NCBI RefSeq assembly: GCF_047663525.1
Contig: NC_092591.1
Coordinates: forward strand, 47,965,501-48,029,500
Length of the DNA: 64,000 nt
Source of the DNA: Anas platyrhynchos
Taxonomy: Eukaryota; Chordata; Aves; Anseriformes; Anatidae
Direction of reading: 5' to 3'
In this document: piece after piece, positions 47,496 through 61,310 of the stretch
Layout: each line of letters starts with the position of its first letter
How positions within the stretch are numbered: position 1 is the first letter of the stretch
Position numbers and translations under genes: made by a program
The notes under the pieces: generated by a model
What the model saw: the letters and a program-made list of their open reading frames with translations, nothing else
The model's database searches: none
Told to the model about the DNA's origin: nothing

Positions 47496-49023
47496 GCCTC
47501 CATTGCTCTGACTTGAACCTCATGCATGTTTGTGATTCAGAACCTCATCTCTGGACCATCTTTGAGTGTTTTAAACATTACTGTAGCCATACGTGTACTT
47601 TATTTGTTCTTCATTTCTCTTTGGCTGCCTGACCATCTGGGGGGAAGGGGGAGGGAAATGAGGGTGATGCATGGAATCCATCTAGATAGTTTTCTAGCTT
47701 AAAATATCCAACTTCTTTCATCATCGTCTGCAAAGACAAGCTTCTCCCTCCATCACTGCCACAACCTCCTCAGTCATTTTTGCATTCATTTGAATTTGAA
47801 TTTGTGTTTCTGGAATAGGGGTGATGAGAGCTGCAAGCAGTATCCCAGAGGAACACTGCTGTTGCTTTTTCATCTTTAACAGAAATATTTCGTTCAATAC
47901 AGTGCAAATTGTCATTTGCCTTTTTTTCTGAGCTGTGCCTCACAGAAGGATTAGTTGTGCTGTGATTTACTAACTTATAAGGAAGGAGTCCCAAAGTATC
48001 TGCAGTGATAGACAGAGCTTCCATGTGATACCCCTGGAGAAGATTAGGAACAGCCTGTGGTTGAGCAGAATCCACATACCACTGTCCTGAGAACCCTGAT
48101 GGATTTGTAAAGGAATTAGTCACAGGAAAGATATTTTTGTGGGTGTTCACTGAAACTAAGTCCTGTTGCTTTTGGGTGCTGGGTGACCAGGCAGTGGATG
48201 TGCAGTTTGATCACAAAGTGTTAGCCGTGGGTTGTTTTGACAGTGTTTGAATACATGCTATTCTATTCTGAGAGCACTCCTGTGACCACCAGATGTTCTC
48301 ACCATTGTCTCCCAAGAACAATACAGAGGTGGCTGTGGGAGCAGAGGAGTATTGTGTCAGCAGTCTTACACTATCATGAGGAGTCTCAAGCCATCCAGCA
48401 ACCTGAAGTTGCTCTTGTGGTAAAACCAATCCCTGCTTGGTTTACAAAGACAAATAGGTTTGGAAGGTTGTCTCCTGGTAGATGAGAAAGGAGCTGATGT
48501 AGCAGATGAGATTTTCTAGAGACTGAGCAAGAAAAATCTGAATTGGTTTTTGGAGTTGAACATCATAAGGCTGCAGTATAAAGACTCAGAGGATTCACAG
48601 CTAATAAACCTCACTTGTTTCAGTAGGGGGAATCACACATCCGTGTTGTGAACACTAAGTTCAGTTTCTGAGAGTAGGTGTTCCTTATAGGAGGTTAGGC
48701 AGGAGATCAGATTTAGAAAAATGAAGAACTGCTTGATCATGTATAGCTTATCTCATAAGTGGTTGTATTTCATGCACTCTGAAAAGTTTAAGAAATGCAG
48801 TGTCACAATGGACCTGGACGCTACCAGCGTGCCTAGTTTGGACCCATTCATTTCCTGATGAAGCAACAGGGCTCTGCTCCGAAGGGCAGAGTTTTAAGAG
48901 GTCATTGCTAGATGGAAATTTTTATTTGCTGAATTGAATCAATATTTTGCAATTTGTAAATTTTACAACTGTTTGATGTGGCTGGATTAATTACATACAA
49001 ATGGGTATCTGCATGAGAACATC

Positions 49024-49073
49024 TCCTTCCCTCTCTCTCTCTCCCCTCCCTCCCCCCAACCCCCCCCCCCCCC
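49024..49073 (+). repeat. Polypyrimidine (CT)n and poly(C) tract
   Basis: A run of CT dinucleotides and CCCTCCC, then AA and a C15-type run. The complementary strand is G-rich and could form a quadruplex. It is intronic and has no link to a splice site that I can see. Confidence 0.85.
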
Positions 49074-52000
49074 ATTTTCCTAAGGCATACCTTCACTTTG
49101 GTTGTGCTGCTGTGAAGCATTTCCATATTTAAACAGTACTCCAGATTGTTTATTGAAGTGGGTAAGCGATATACCATCCAAACTTCTGGGAATTACACCA
49201 CAAATTTCCAAAATAAACAGGCATAAGGAGAGAAGCCAAACGGGATACAAGTACTAAAAATCTTCAAGATTAGCAAGATATGCCCCTATCTGTCAAACAA
49301 GCAAGTAATTGTTTTGGTATGAAAAACAGCATTTCAGATACAGATTTTTCTATTGTTGGCTGATACTCGTGTTTGGCTTAAATCTTGTTTAAAATATCCC
49401 AGGCTGAATCCCTTCTAAGAGACTAAGGCCTGATTAGCAAGTTTAGAGATTAGCTGAGGAAGCACTTGATATTTTCTTGTCCAAGGAGATCCTGATAGGG
49501 TGCTGTAAGACTTTCTGAATAGACTGGAGTAGGTGCAATGCAGCATTTACGCGATGAACATCATGTTCTGCAGCAACAGCATTAGTCTGTAGATACATTT
49601 GTATGTGAGAGCTAGCACTCCACAGCTTTGGGTCTGATCAAGTCATTCCTAAGTTTAACCTTGTTCCAATTTTCATTAGAATTAGAGCATCTAGCTTTCT
49701 ATGTAACACAGTTTTGTTGCAGATGTTAAGCCTCTACTATTGCAGGGTATTAATCAGGAAGACTTCGTTCTCTGAAGTTTCCTTGAATCATCTTGTTGGA
49801 CAGCATTGTCTGGAGTTGTCTTGTAGTGGCATTTACTGTCCTTCCTGTCTGCGGTCACTAGGGCATCACAGGCAAGAACCAGCCCTGCAGGTAGGCAAGG
49901 AATAATGAATATAAATTGTTGATCTGAGTTATAAATACTTCCTGGAAGAATGCAATTAGAGATGAATGATATCAGGAAAGAAGTCTTAATTTCATGTAAA
50001 CAGAAGTCAGCCTCGTGTCAAAATTAGGTCAAGAAAATAGACTCTAAAACCTTACACGTGCTGTATTGCTGAAATATTTCTTCAGGTAAGTATGTGTAGC
50101 TATTGATAGAGGTACAGGCACTGTCCACTGTTTCAGAGCACTGATGTCCTAGATATACATGTATATTGGTGGTATGCAAAGCTCTTAAATTCTTTCTTCC
50201 TCTGTAGACTGCTGCTCAAGGAGTTTCTTGGAAGGATGTTACTCCTCAGGAAGATCTGACTTAGCTTTCTCTAACCAAGCCCCCTATGATTTCTACCATG
50301 TATGGTCTTTTAGAGGCTACAAAGACAGGGAAATCAGCAGCACACACATTTTGTCCCACACATTGCTGCTGCTTTTTGATTGCTCCTGCACTGGCAGGAA
50401 AAGAATTTCCATCACTTGGAGGGTTGTCTTGTTTTTCATGGTCTTGGGGGCCAAATGGGCCCATATTCTGGTGTAAAATCTGTATGTCTTCTGAGGGCAT
50501 CTAGTGTGCCTTGGTCTTGAGCTGGGATGAAGAGTGACTGTGAAAATAACAGTTTGTGCTTAACCACTTGGATTATTTTTTTCAACCGCTACAACTGGTT
50601 TAAATGTTTTAAATATCATATGACTCCCAAATTAATGCTTTGTGCAATAGCTGATCCAGCGTTATGACACCTGTTCCACTGTAACCACTGTTGCTCTATG
50701 CCATCACTTCATAGAATATTAGCCACTAGTAATAAAAAATAGCAACAGTTATGGGTTCCAGAAATCCAAGAGGTTAGTGAAACAAACATTTGAAGGACAC
50801 TACTAGCAAGCTATCTCCATTAGATTTGAAATCAGTTAGAATTGCATCATGTTCATTTATATTTACTTAGTTGCCCTCTATTACTTTAAATACCAGTATT
50901 TACATAATTAGTGTGGTCAGGGAGAGGAACTTTTTTTCCTCTTAATCAACAACAAATGCATTTTGGGTTTAAAAGCAGTTATTTCCCAGTCACTTCTACA
51001 GAGAATTAATAATTTCATTTAAAAAAATAAAAATTGAATATTCATGAGACTTGAAACCTACCTGGCAAAAATGCATCATGCTTTTTGTAAACTGGTTGAA
51101 CTTATCAAACAACTTAGAGTATGTGTTATTAAAGAGTGATAAAGTTTACAAATAGCAATTTAGAATATATTTTTTTAAAAGTTCACAGAATATTAGGTAT
51201 GCTAAAGAATAGTTTCCAAATAAAATATTGTTCCAAATATTTTGGTAAAACAAGAACACTTTTTTATAAGGAATATTGTTTTTAAATGTTTCAATGCCTG
51301 AAGATAAGCAATATATTAAACTTTAATTCTGTTTTATTCCATTGTTTATTTTTTTTCACTGATCTGATAAACATTTACCAGATAAACGAGCAGAACATTT
51401 TCCTTTTCTAAAAAAAAAAAACAAAAAAAAAACAGCAAGTGAATTGCTTTTCTGTAAACCAAAACAGAAAAACACAATAAAACTGCCTTACACTTATAAA
51501 CTTAATCACACATCAGAGGAAAAGAAATTCCTCTTTTAAATTCTATAATGAAACCTTGGCCTTCTACAAATAATAAAGTTACAACATTGCTAATGTCTTT
51601 GTCAGGAAATATGAAAACAAATAATGTTTTCTCTCTTTCTCTATATCTGCCTTTATGCCAAATGCCGGCTCTTGGCAGGAGCTGCCATTTCATTTCTTAC
51701 CCAGAGTAACTTCAGACAGACCATCACGGGCTATGGGGGTGTGATACGTTTTGTCTGCGTTGTGGTTATGTTTCACTAATGTCTCTTCTCTGAAGGCTTG
51801 TGGTGGTTCAAATACTTTTTGATCATTAATTTTGTTAGCTAGTCCTTGTTCTTTAACAAGGAGCAGTACATTTTATGTGCACAGTAAACATTGTTTGAAT
51901 GCCTTGTGTCAGAGATGCAGAAATTAAATTTTAACATTTGTTGATGGAGCCTTACATTGCACCGTCCAGGAGAGACTCATACCGTTCCCTTTCTGAACCA

Positions 52001-52517
52001 TAATAGGACAACTAAAATTTGGGAATCAACTGAATATTTGTTTACAAAAGAGAGGTAGTGTTTGAAATTGTATCAGTTCCAGTTTCTGTTTGGGTGGGTC
52101 TAACCTTTATGGTGTTCAGAGCTGTTTCTTAAAGAAAAGAGGGTTTGTACACAGTTCTGAAGAAACAGGGTATGTCACGGGAAGACTGATGACTACCTGC
52201 TGGTTGTTGGTTGTTGACCCAGCTGTTGGTCTCTTTCTTTGCATAATTTCTCAAAGAACAATGAATAAGATAGAAACAGATCTCTCTTTTGCTATTTATC
52301 TCTCACTTCTTGAGATAAAGTACTGGACTACAGTTGCCCTTCATTAGTTCTGGTTTCATTACTGCATATTGTAAAGTGTGTGGCATTCAAACGGTTCTTT
52401 TTTTGGAGTGTGTCTCTTTGCTTCTGCCAAGATATCCTTGTTTATACACAGGTTGGACATAGTCTTTCAAAATATGTCTGTCTTAGGTTATGATACGAAT
52501 TCATAGGGTTTTGTGTC

Positions 52518-52560
52518 TTTTTTTTTTGGGGGGGTGGGGGGGTGGGGGGGGAGGAGGGAG
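52518..52560 (+). repeat. T10 run followed by G-rich tract with quadruplex motif
   Basis: Ten T are followed by G7-T-G7-T-G8-A-GGA-GGG on the + strand. There are at least four G-runs of three or more with one-base loops, which fits the standard G-quadruplex pattern. It lies in ANO1 intron 1, on the non-template strand. Confidence 0.85.
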
Positions 52561-54558
52561 TGTTATGTGCCCATATAGTGGCCGTGGAAAAGACTGCCTT
52601 CAAGCAGAAATATGCTTCTTCGAGGCACATATCTTTGATATGGATTCTCATCTCCCTTTGGAAAAGTACTGCTGCAGAACAAACAAATAAGAGTAAGCTG
52701 GGAATGAAACCTAAGATTTGGGATATTTTGGCCTAGCTGATTTGACCATCTGCAGCACTCACAGTTTCCTCCACACCCTTCTGACTCTGTTTCTTACCAT
52801 TTTATAGTCAAAATGAATTTACTGGCAGTTTCCTCTTCTTCATTCTTCTGTAGCAAATGTAGATTGACTGGTGTCCCTTTAGGTTAGACTTTAATCAGTC
52901 TGTCTCCTGTTACAAAATCTACAGTGCGGTATTTTACACTTAGATGGGGTATTGACTGTTTGTTTGATATAGACATGTAACAGATAGTAAAGACTGTCAA
53001 AAGCTTGTTAAGGGTGAAAAGGTTGTCAAAAGCTTGGTGAGTCTAGGCTTGGTGCTGCTGTCATTACCAGCTTCCCTGCTGATGGCTAAACTGCGAGGAA
53101 TGTGTGTCTCTGCTCAAACATTTCAAGTGTGCCTTTCATCTGGGGGTCTCAACATGCCTTACCAAGGGCCCTGGCCCAATTCTTGCTTTTGCCGGCACCC
53201 AAGAGAAGCTGGCTTCACTCACGGGTTAGTTCTGTGCTCCAAGAATTTTGCAACCCAAGATGGGACCACCGGAAGTCCTAAGCAGAAGTATCTTGCATTC
53301 CTGTAGCATGTCTGCATCCTCAGGCACTGGGCAAGCTAGCTGACTGGCGTGTGGCATCTCCCTGGGATATCACCTTCTTTGTGGCAGCCACATCTCTGCT
53401 CTTTCTTAAAAGCATGAAAGAGACTGCCTGGTTGCATAGTCACTTCTTAGGTCGTGTGTCTCCGGCACGCCTAGGCTTGGTGGATTAAGACTGAGGAATA
53501 CACAGAATGGCATTCTCTCAAATAGGCAAGAGTTAATAGAGCTTTTTCCCCCTCACTCATTCATGCTTACCTGCTCAGTGAGAGATAAAAACTATTTCAA
53601 TTGCCAGTGAAATTTTGCAGTGTGTTATTGCACAGAAGTTCTTCTCTGCATCCTAGTTAAAACTGCAGCAGTTTTAAAAATACTTGCAAAAAGCTGAGTA
53701 GCATAGCTTCAGGCTTTGCCCATCTCAGGATTTTAGTTTGATTTCCTGTGGAAAGACACCTCAAATAGCACAGAACTGAAGGCTGCAGTGGACCTCGGTT
53801 AAAAATCGCTTATTACCATCTCACTATCAAATCAGCTCCACCTGTTTTGGCACACCCAAATAACATACATTAAGTGGAGCTCTGCCATGCAAAACCTGAC
53901 CCCACCCAGGCTGACTCAGATGGAGAGTATTGGCTCTTTCACTGCAAGTGTAGGAGAGCTCCAGTTACTGAATGTAGTGACTGTAGTCAAAAACATCTTT
54001 ATTGGACTAGCCAAAACCTTCCATAACATTTAGACGCATGATGAGGTCCAAGGAACCAGGCATTTCAAGAAACAAGGCATTTCAAGAGGTGTCCTGGGTA
54101 TTTCTGAATATCATAAAAGTTTGTGTCCTATAAACCACATCATCTGCTGACATGAGTCTAAGGCCTAAGTCTACATTATCTGAACACCCTTGTGACTTTG
54201 ATGAATTGAAATTTAAACGTAAGTGTCAATATTTCAAGATTAGAAAATAGAAACACTTTGGGTCATGAGCAGGTTTACCAGTCGGTATATGCTGTGACCT
54301 TGGTCCCAGACTGTCATGTATATCTCATATTTTAACAGTAAAACTTTGGATCCTCATTTTTGTATATTCAGTGTAATGAGCTATTTGTAATAGTCTGGTA
54401 AAGGAAAATATGTTTAATACTTTAAATGTATTTAGATATCTTTAAAAGTGACAAGAGTTTAGATATACATTGTCCTAATGCTCACCAACACTCTTCTCAC
54501 AGTATCTTCTCTAGTAATTTTTTCCTTTCATTCTACTGCTCCCTTTAGTAACACTTAC

Positions 54559-54754
54559 CTTCTGTTGGAACATACAAACAAAAATGATTAGCATCATAAC
54601 CTTTCAAAACGTGCCTACCGGGATCCATAGGATAAAGATGTAGTTGGTCTTCCTTCCCTATCGCACCCGCCCATTCCCATGAGATGCATATCAACACAAC
54701 ATTGCAAAGTGCATTCAAGGAAGTCAGCCGTAGGTGCATTGGAAGGCAGCTGTA
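54559..54754 (-). other. Possible minus-strand exon inside ANO1 intron 1
   Basis: On the minus strand an open frame begins with an ATG at 54739 (MHLRLTSLNALCNVV) and reaches a consensus donor AAG|GTAAGT, whose GT is at 54558-54557, after 60 codons. A weak acceptor (TTACAG) lies just upstream, so an exon of about 196 bases is possible. The segment has more CpG than the surrounding AT-rich intron. I do not recognise the product, and no partner exon is evident. A chance frame of this length is quite possible. It could instead be a long noncoding RNA exon or part of an unknown repeat. Confidence 0.2.
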
Positions 54755-57612
54755 ACTTGTGTAAGAATGGTACAGCCTTCAGTTCCAGGGCATCTCAGTG
54801 AATCACACTGGTGCTTCTGTTCTCATTAAAACTAGTTGAAATGCAAAAAAAATGTTGCAAGGATTATTCTGTACATGTATGAAAGTAACTGGGAGAAGAA
54901 TTTTGCTTATTTTGTCTACTTTTCTGTAAAGTGCTATCAAATTACAGAAGTATGTAAATAATTTATAAAACTGTAATTACGAAGAACAGTCTGCAGTGGA
55001 CTTGAAAGTGGTCTCAAATGCTACTTTTCTTGGAATAACAAAAGTAGCAAATCTAAAATATTTTTCCAGCGTCTGGTGGTAGAAGAGTAAGTGTGCTTGA
55101 ATTTTCCTGTTTTAGAAATATATCTGAGAAGAGACGTATTTAATAAATAGTGCAATAACTGTTGGTAATTGGAGGAAAAAAAGTGCACTTTGTCTTAGGC
55201 AGGGGATGTGGGGAGGAGGCTTTGCATGTTGTTTTTTTTGTTTGTTTGTTTTTATGAAACGTGGGATTTTCCAGGGTCAACATAAATTGGTAGGATGAAT
55301 TTCATTACTTGTGATAGAATTGATATTCACTGGTCTTTTATGTGCTGTTGAAAATTCCATTTCACCCCCAAATGTTCATTTCTACTATCATTACGTATTT
55401 TAAGTAATGTGTTCTTTGTTTTCAGATTTCACAAGGGCAATGTCAGGTCAGAAGTGTACAAACCTAGGCCTGCATATTATGAAGAGGGTAAATTAATCTT
55501 TAAAAGCAAAAATAGAAGGGCAGAAATAGAAATGATGCCATAGTTGTCTGTCCTTCTAGCCACCTCTTAACATGTTGCTGATAATAATAGATCAATAACT
55601 TTAAAGCTGTGGACAGCCTTCCAGGAAAGCTCCAGCCCCACTCTGGAGACCCACTGTTGATATGTCTGTACTGAGAAACATACCTAAGCTGATGTTTCAA
55701 ATAATCCTGCCAGGATCTGACTTTTCTCCACCCATGTGACAGGGGTTGGTTTTCAGACTCCCAAATACTGGATATAAACAAAGTCTTTAAACGAGCTCCA
55801 CAATTCAGTGTAATTGGAAGCACTAATGAAGTTGTCAGCTTCATATGTATGAAGATTGTTCTGCTTTAGAAGTATTTCTATTCTGCAAAGGAAACTCTTC
55901 TTGCAACCCTGTTGCAAAACTTATTTTTTTATTTTTTAAATGAATTGGATCATACCCTCTTCTCTGTTCGCTTCATTAAAGTAATGCTCTGTACAGACCC
56001 AGGCCACAGCCAAGTTTTAAAATAAATGCAGAAGCAAGGAGATGGGCAAGTTCCAGGGTGTCCTATTTAGCAGGCTGCCACAGAAGATGAAAGGGAGAGC
56101 GAGTCATGTCTCTGTGGGCAGGTCGAGAAGATGTCGACATCACCGAAAGCATTCATCTCACCCAGGGATAGGTCAGTTGCCGTTTACAGCAGTCCTTTGC
56201 CTGTTGAAGGTATTGGTGCAGCCTCCTGCACCTACAGACATGGTCCAGCCAGAGGCAGTGGCTGGTTGCCAGTGGCTGGAGATGCAAGGGAAGGTTTAAA
56301 TCAGAGGGTCCCAGATGTGGATCTAATCAGTTCTCAACTCCCAGCCTTCGAACAGAACAAAAGTTCAGGACATGTATGAGTGCTCCTTGGAGAGCAAAGT
56401 GGTTCCTGACCGGGACATTGGTCTCCAGCCAGCGCCTCGTAAACAGGTGTCAGCCTCCCAAAAAAGAACTGCCCCTGTGCCAGCAGCGGGTATCCTCGCT
56501 GGCATGCTTGCAGCAGGATTTAGTGGGTCAGGAGGGGTGACCCATAGGTCAGAAATGAGACACATGGGTGGGATGGCATGTTTGAGGCTTCCTTGACATT
56601 TGCTTTGCCTTATTTTTTGTGAGGATGAAGCAGAGATTGCAGGCTCCAAATCTGGCAGCCAAAGCCTTTTAATGAATCAGGAGGGGGAAGGAAGGAGGAA
56701 GGAAGAATAATATGCGAGTCAGTTGTGGGATTTTTTTTTTCCCTCCTTCCTAGCCCAAGTATTAACCTGTAGCTTTGAATTTGGATGATACAGGAAGTAA
56801 AGAAACGGGTAAGACTTTGCTAAAGGAGGATTCTGCTGCTAGGGGGCAATATATATTAAGCAAAAACATGCTGAAGAGTTTTCACTTTGTATCTGTTGAA
56901 GTTAAAAAAAATATATTCAAAAACTAGAAAAAACAAACTGACAGTTTGTTACATTCGTATTTCTGCTGCAGAAAAAGCATAGCATAAACAAAATATGCAA
57001 CCTATATATGTGTAGATGTGTGTGTTGTATTTTGTTTTAACATGCATGTGTCTTCCTTTATGTGTTTTCTCCCCATCACAGTAGGGTCACTGTCAGTATC
57101 AGGGCATATGCACAGCATTTTTCCATCATAATTCATATGAAAGTAATGTCTTCAGTTTAAGGAATCTAAAAATAATGTGCTGGTGTTTCAGAACTCCTGT
57201 TGTGGCTCCTTTAAAATGACTAGTTCAAGGAACCTATCCTGAATAATTTTTGAATTTTCCTTCCTAATTCTGTCACTGTTTATATAAGACAAAAAGATAA
57301 CAATCTGGACATTAGAAAGTCTTAAATCACATGGTCTTACAACTGTCCTGCTTCTTCCTTGTTGAGAACAACTGGGACAGCTAGCTTAGATGTCTTTTAT
57401 GACTTTTTTGTTCTAGCCACTTTATTAAACATACTCCCTAAAAAAAAGAAAACAAGGATATGAGAAGCAAGTTTCAGCTACATTATGAGTTTCAGGCTGA
57501 GTAGTGAAATAGTTGCCTGGTTGTTTATATATGCTTATGCTTGTTTTAGAACGAGGGCAGGATGTTTCTATAAAACTACATTGTGTTAATGCAATTTTCC
57601 ATTTATTTTAAT

Positions 57613-57657
57613 GAAAAAAATATTTTTTTTTTTTTTTTTTTTTAATTTTTTTTTTTC
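57613..57657 (+). repeat. A-run and long poly(T) tract
   Basis: Seven A, then TA, about 21 T, AA and about 11 T, in ANO1 intron 1. Read on the minus strand it could be an old poly(A) tail, but no retrocopy body is recognisable on its far side. Confidence 0.8.
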
Positions 57658-60639
57658 CCAGAGAATATTTAGTAGTTGTAAGAGAGGATATTGAGAAGGT
57701 AGTCGATCAAGGCTGCAGCTAGTAGTGGAAAAAAATCATCTATTTCTAGAGTGAATTATCAGTTCTTGTTCACTTAGTCACTAAAGTCCAATGAAGAAGC
57801 ATTGTCTAGATATCTGCAGCTTGCAGCATAATGTGCCACATTTCTGTGGTAGAAAATTTGTTGTTAATTAGTGTTAATTTTTGCAAAACTTGAGAGGAGT
57901 TTGCTCATGGATGTTCTGCAGCTGAAGTTTGCACAAAGAAGCAGATGTTTGCGATTATTTTTTAGTAACCAAGTCTTGTTTCCAGTATTCAGAGTGAAAG
58001 ACTTATTGGAGGTTCAAGGGAAGAATTAGGTGGACCAAAGAAGCAGGACATGCACAAGTCCACTGTCTTTTCTGATCGTGTTCACCAGCTTCTGTCCTCC
58101 TGCTTTCATCTTTGTGCTCCATACAAGTTTATCTACTTCAGCTGGATGTAGTGCTTGCTTACATTGTACTGGAAGCAGCACGGAGCCCATTGTGTCCATT
58201 CTTCTGAACCAAGTGTGAAAAATACGGTCAGCAGCAACAAATACAGGAATTACCCTTCAGTGCCTGTGGTAAGGAAAGGAGAAGTTCTATACATGTACAC
58301 ATGCACCGTTGACCAAATACTTTCTCAGACTTGGTCCAGGGATAGATTGAAATTGGTATCAAGTCTTATCAAAATGGCTTTTCAACATTCTGCTCCCATA
58401 CAGCATGTGTGTGTTTGGAGACAGGCAAGGAATACTTTAAAATATTTCATTATGTAGTGTATACTTGGCAGGGTTTTCTGAGATTCATACCAAACATTAA
58501 GAAATGACAAAGCAATACATAACAAAGTGTAGGAGAAGCACTGAGTGGGTCTGATTTTATAACATTAGGGACTCCTGCTGTCTTGAAATCCTTGGGTTTC
58601 TGAACAATGTCAGCTGTGGAAAGGGGAGGGTAAATGGCTGGCTGGTTATAGGGCTATGCTGAAATATGTCAAATGTTTCTTCAGGTCTTTGCTGTAGAAT
58701 TTTCTGGTTATTAAGTAGAAAAGAGTGGGTTAGTCAATGCTAGAAGGCTGCAAAGCTAACAATTTTCACAGTACTCCTCCTCTTTCAGCTCCCAACAAAT
58801 AGATAAGATGTGACTGTAGCTGTATTACGATGTTAATATGCTTTGTGCTCTTCATATCATGTCTACTATCTTGCTCTAACTAATTATGAACATAAATTTA
58901 TTTTTAAATTAAATTATTGTCCTTGTGTAATATGATCAATGCAAAATAGAGATTTATATGTCTTTAAAATATTCTGTTCCATACCAAAAGAGGTTTTGTA
59001 TTCTGCAACAGAATGCTTTGACCTCTGCCAAATCAGCATATGTGAAATAGTTATAATCCCTGTGCGTTTGTAATTACCAAAGTGGTTTGGATGGCTTTAC
59101 TTAGTATTAAATCCTGACATCATCTTTAAGTGCACAAATCAAACTTCTTGTAATTATGACGGTATCAATAAAGTTCTCACATTTTGCATCGTTTTTGAGT
59201 AGTCATAATAAAACAAAATTTTATGATTCATTGCCTACCTTAAGCACTTGTTCTTTCAGATATTGCCAGGCTACTGATGTGTAAACAGAAATGTAAATAT
59301 ATGCTTGCGGATGGGTGATTGTTTGGACTTGCACAATAGTACTGAATCACTAGAGCAGGTCTCCTTGCTCTGTACTGTAGACTTAACAAATGCAGTTGAG
59401 AAGTGCAAGAGAGCACAGGCTGCTCATTTGGGCTCATTGAAGCTTGTGGTTTTCCATTCTAAACATTTTTCATCCTAACTGTGATTTCTAAACTAGCACT
59501 TTTCAGTTCACCAGCCTATTATAAGGTAGGAAAAATGTTCAGATTCGTGAGTCAGTAATTGGTGCTTCTCTTCTAATGTTCCTTGCAGTCCACTTGAGTA
59601 CCTGGGTTTTATTTTGTACTCGTGAGAGGAGGAGGAAGGAAAGAGGAGTTTTATAGCACTTGAGGTATTTTTTTCCTAGGTATTTTTCAGGCATACTTCC
59701 AAATATAAGCATAGGTTGTTATGTGTAAAAAGTTCCAAAAGTTGCTGTATTATTATATGAGTATTTTACAGCTATGGAACAAAGGCATGAATACATAGGA
59801 TTCTGTGGCTGATCATGTATGTGTAAGTTCTTAAGTGTTCAGGGAGTCGGTGTGTGTATGCATGTATATGTTGGGGAAAACAGGGCATAGATGCATAGGG
59901 AATTGTTACAAATACGCTGGTTGCTCCCTAAAATATATAGCTTTTTGGATGCATTTCTGTATTACTCCATTAAAAAAAATAAAAAGGTTATTTAACTATT
60001 ATAAATTGTTATTCAAATGATTTGCTGAGTTTGAACATCCTGCCGCAAGATCACAAGGGGGGTGTCAGAATTAAAATTCCATGCCTGGTCCAGGAGTGAT
60101 TTGCTCTTTTTATGAAGTTACACGGAAAAAAAACATGTGGGTGGCAGACATCAGATTTGTGTGCTGCAGTTTCTAAGAATGCCTCAGCCCTCCAAGGGAA
60201 ACTGTGGAGCTTGTAGAAAGTCACTTAAGTCACTTGGGTAGCAGATTTCCCAATAAAAGGGGCTGAAATGAAGATCCACAAACTTGTGGGACTTCCACAT
60301 TCCAGAGAAATGGGTCTGACAGTGCCAGATAAGCATGACTTTCTTACCAAGAACACTTTCATTGAAATGATAAGCCCCAAAAGCACCACACCTTCCTCCT
60401 CTGCTGCTGCAGGTGCTGTCCATACTAAGCCCTGCGTATCACTGGGAAGCACCTGGGCTGCAGATTGCTGCAATGCCCAACCCCACAGTGTTAAAGTTGG
60501 TCAGGTCACACGAGGCCCTGTGCGGTCAAGCTGTGACTGTCTCCAGGGGTGGATAGAGATTTGCAGCTTTGCTGGGCACCTTTCCCATCATATTGTTGCC
60601 CTTATTGTTAAAAAATTAATGATTTTTTTTTTTTAATGT

Positions 60640-61310
60640 CCTGTCACAATGTCCCTTGTTGCAACTTGTGCACCTGTGCGAAGAATCTGGTCCTGCCATG
60701 CGTGTAACTTCTCAGTAGGTAGCTGAGGACAGGAGTGGGGCCCCAACCCTTACCTTCTCTTCTTTGCACTGTATAAGTGCCTCTCCTCATATATTGAGGG
60801 CTTGACACCCCTGACCACCTTGGTGGCCTTCTACTGGACTTGCTCAAGCTTGTCAATGTCCTTCTTGTGCTGGAAAGCCAAAACTGGGCACAGCACTCAA
60901 GCTGTGGTCTGACAGGTACCAAACAGGAAAATCACTTCCCTGGACTTGCTGGGTTTGCTGTCCTACTAGTGCAGTCCAGTCTGCAGTTATCCCTCTCCCA
61001 GTTATCCCTCTCCACTGAAGGCCTGATGATTCACTTTGTACTCAGCTGCCAGGTCTGCAGAGCCACCTTTCATCCACGCAGCTCCTTGCATGGGACTGGT
61101 CTGTCCAAGCACAGGGCTTCCCAGTTGACTTTGTTGAGCTTCATGAGGCTGCTCTCAGCCCATTTCTCCAGCCTGTTGAGACCCTGCTAAGTGGCAGCCC
61201 TACATTCCAGCTTACCAACCCTTCTTCTCAGTTCTATGTCATCTGCAAGCTTGCTGGGGCATGAGATCTTCCCTGTCTGTCCTTGTTATGTCATCCCTGA
61301 AGCTCCACCA
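60640..61310 (-). mobile_element. CR1 LINE internal fragment, diverged, in ANO1 intron 1
   Basis: Antisense, from the ORF2 part of CR1. Recognisable blocks are CTCAAGCTTGTCAATGTCCTTC, AAAACTGGGCACAGCACTCAAG, GTTGACTTTGTTGAGCTTCATGAGGCTG, CCATTTCTCCAGCCTGTTGAG and GTCATCTGCAAGCTTGCTGGGG. On the minus strand a short frame still reads VRPQLECCAQFW, which resembles the conserved ORF2 segment, and is then frameshifted. A 15-base unit (CAGTTATCCCTCTCC) is duplicated in tandem at about 60983-61012. The copy lacks the 3' tail. Confidence 0.85.
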
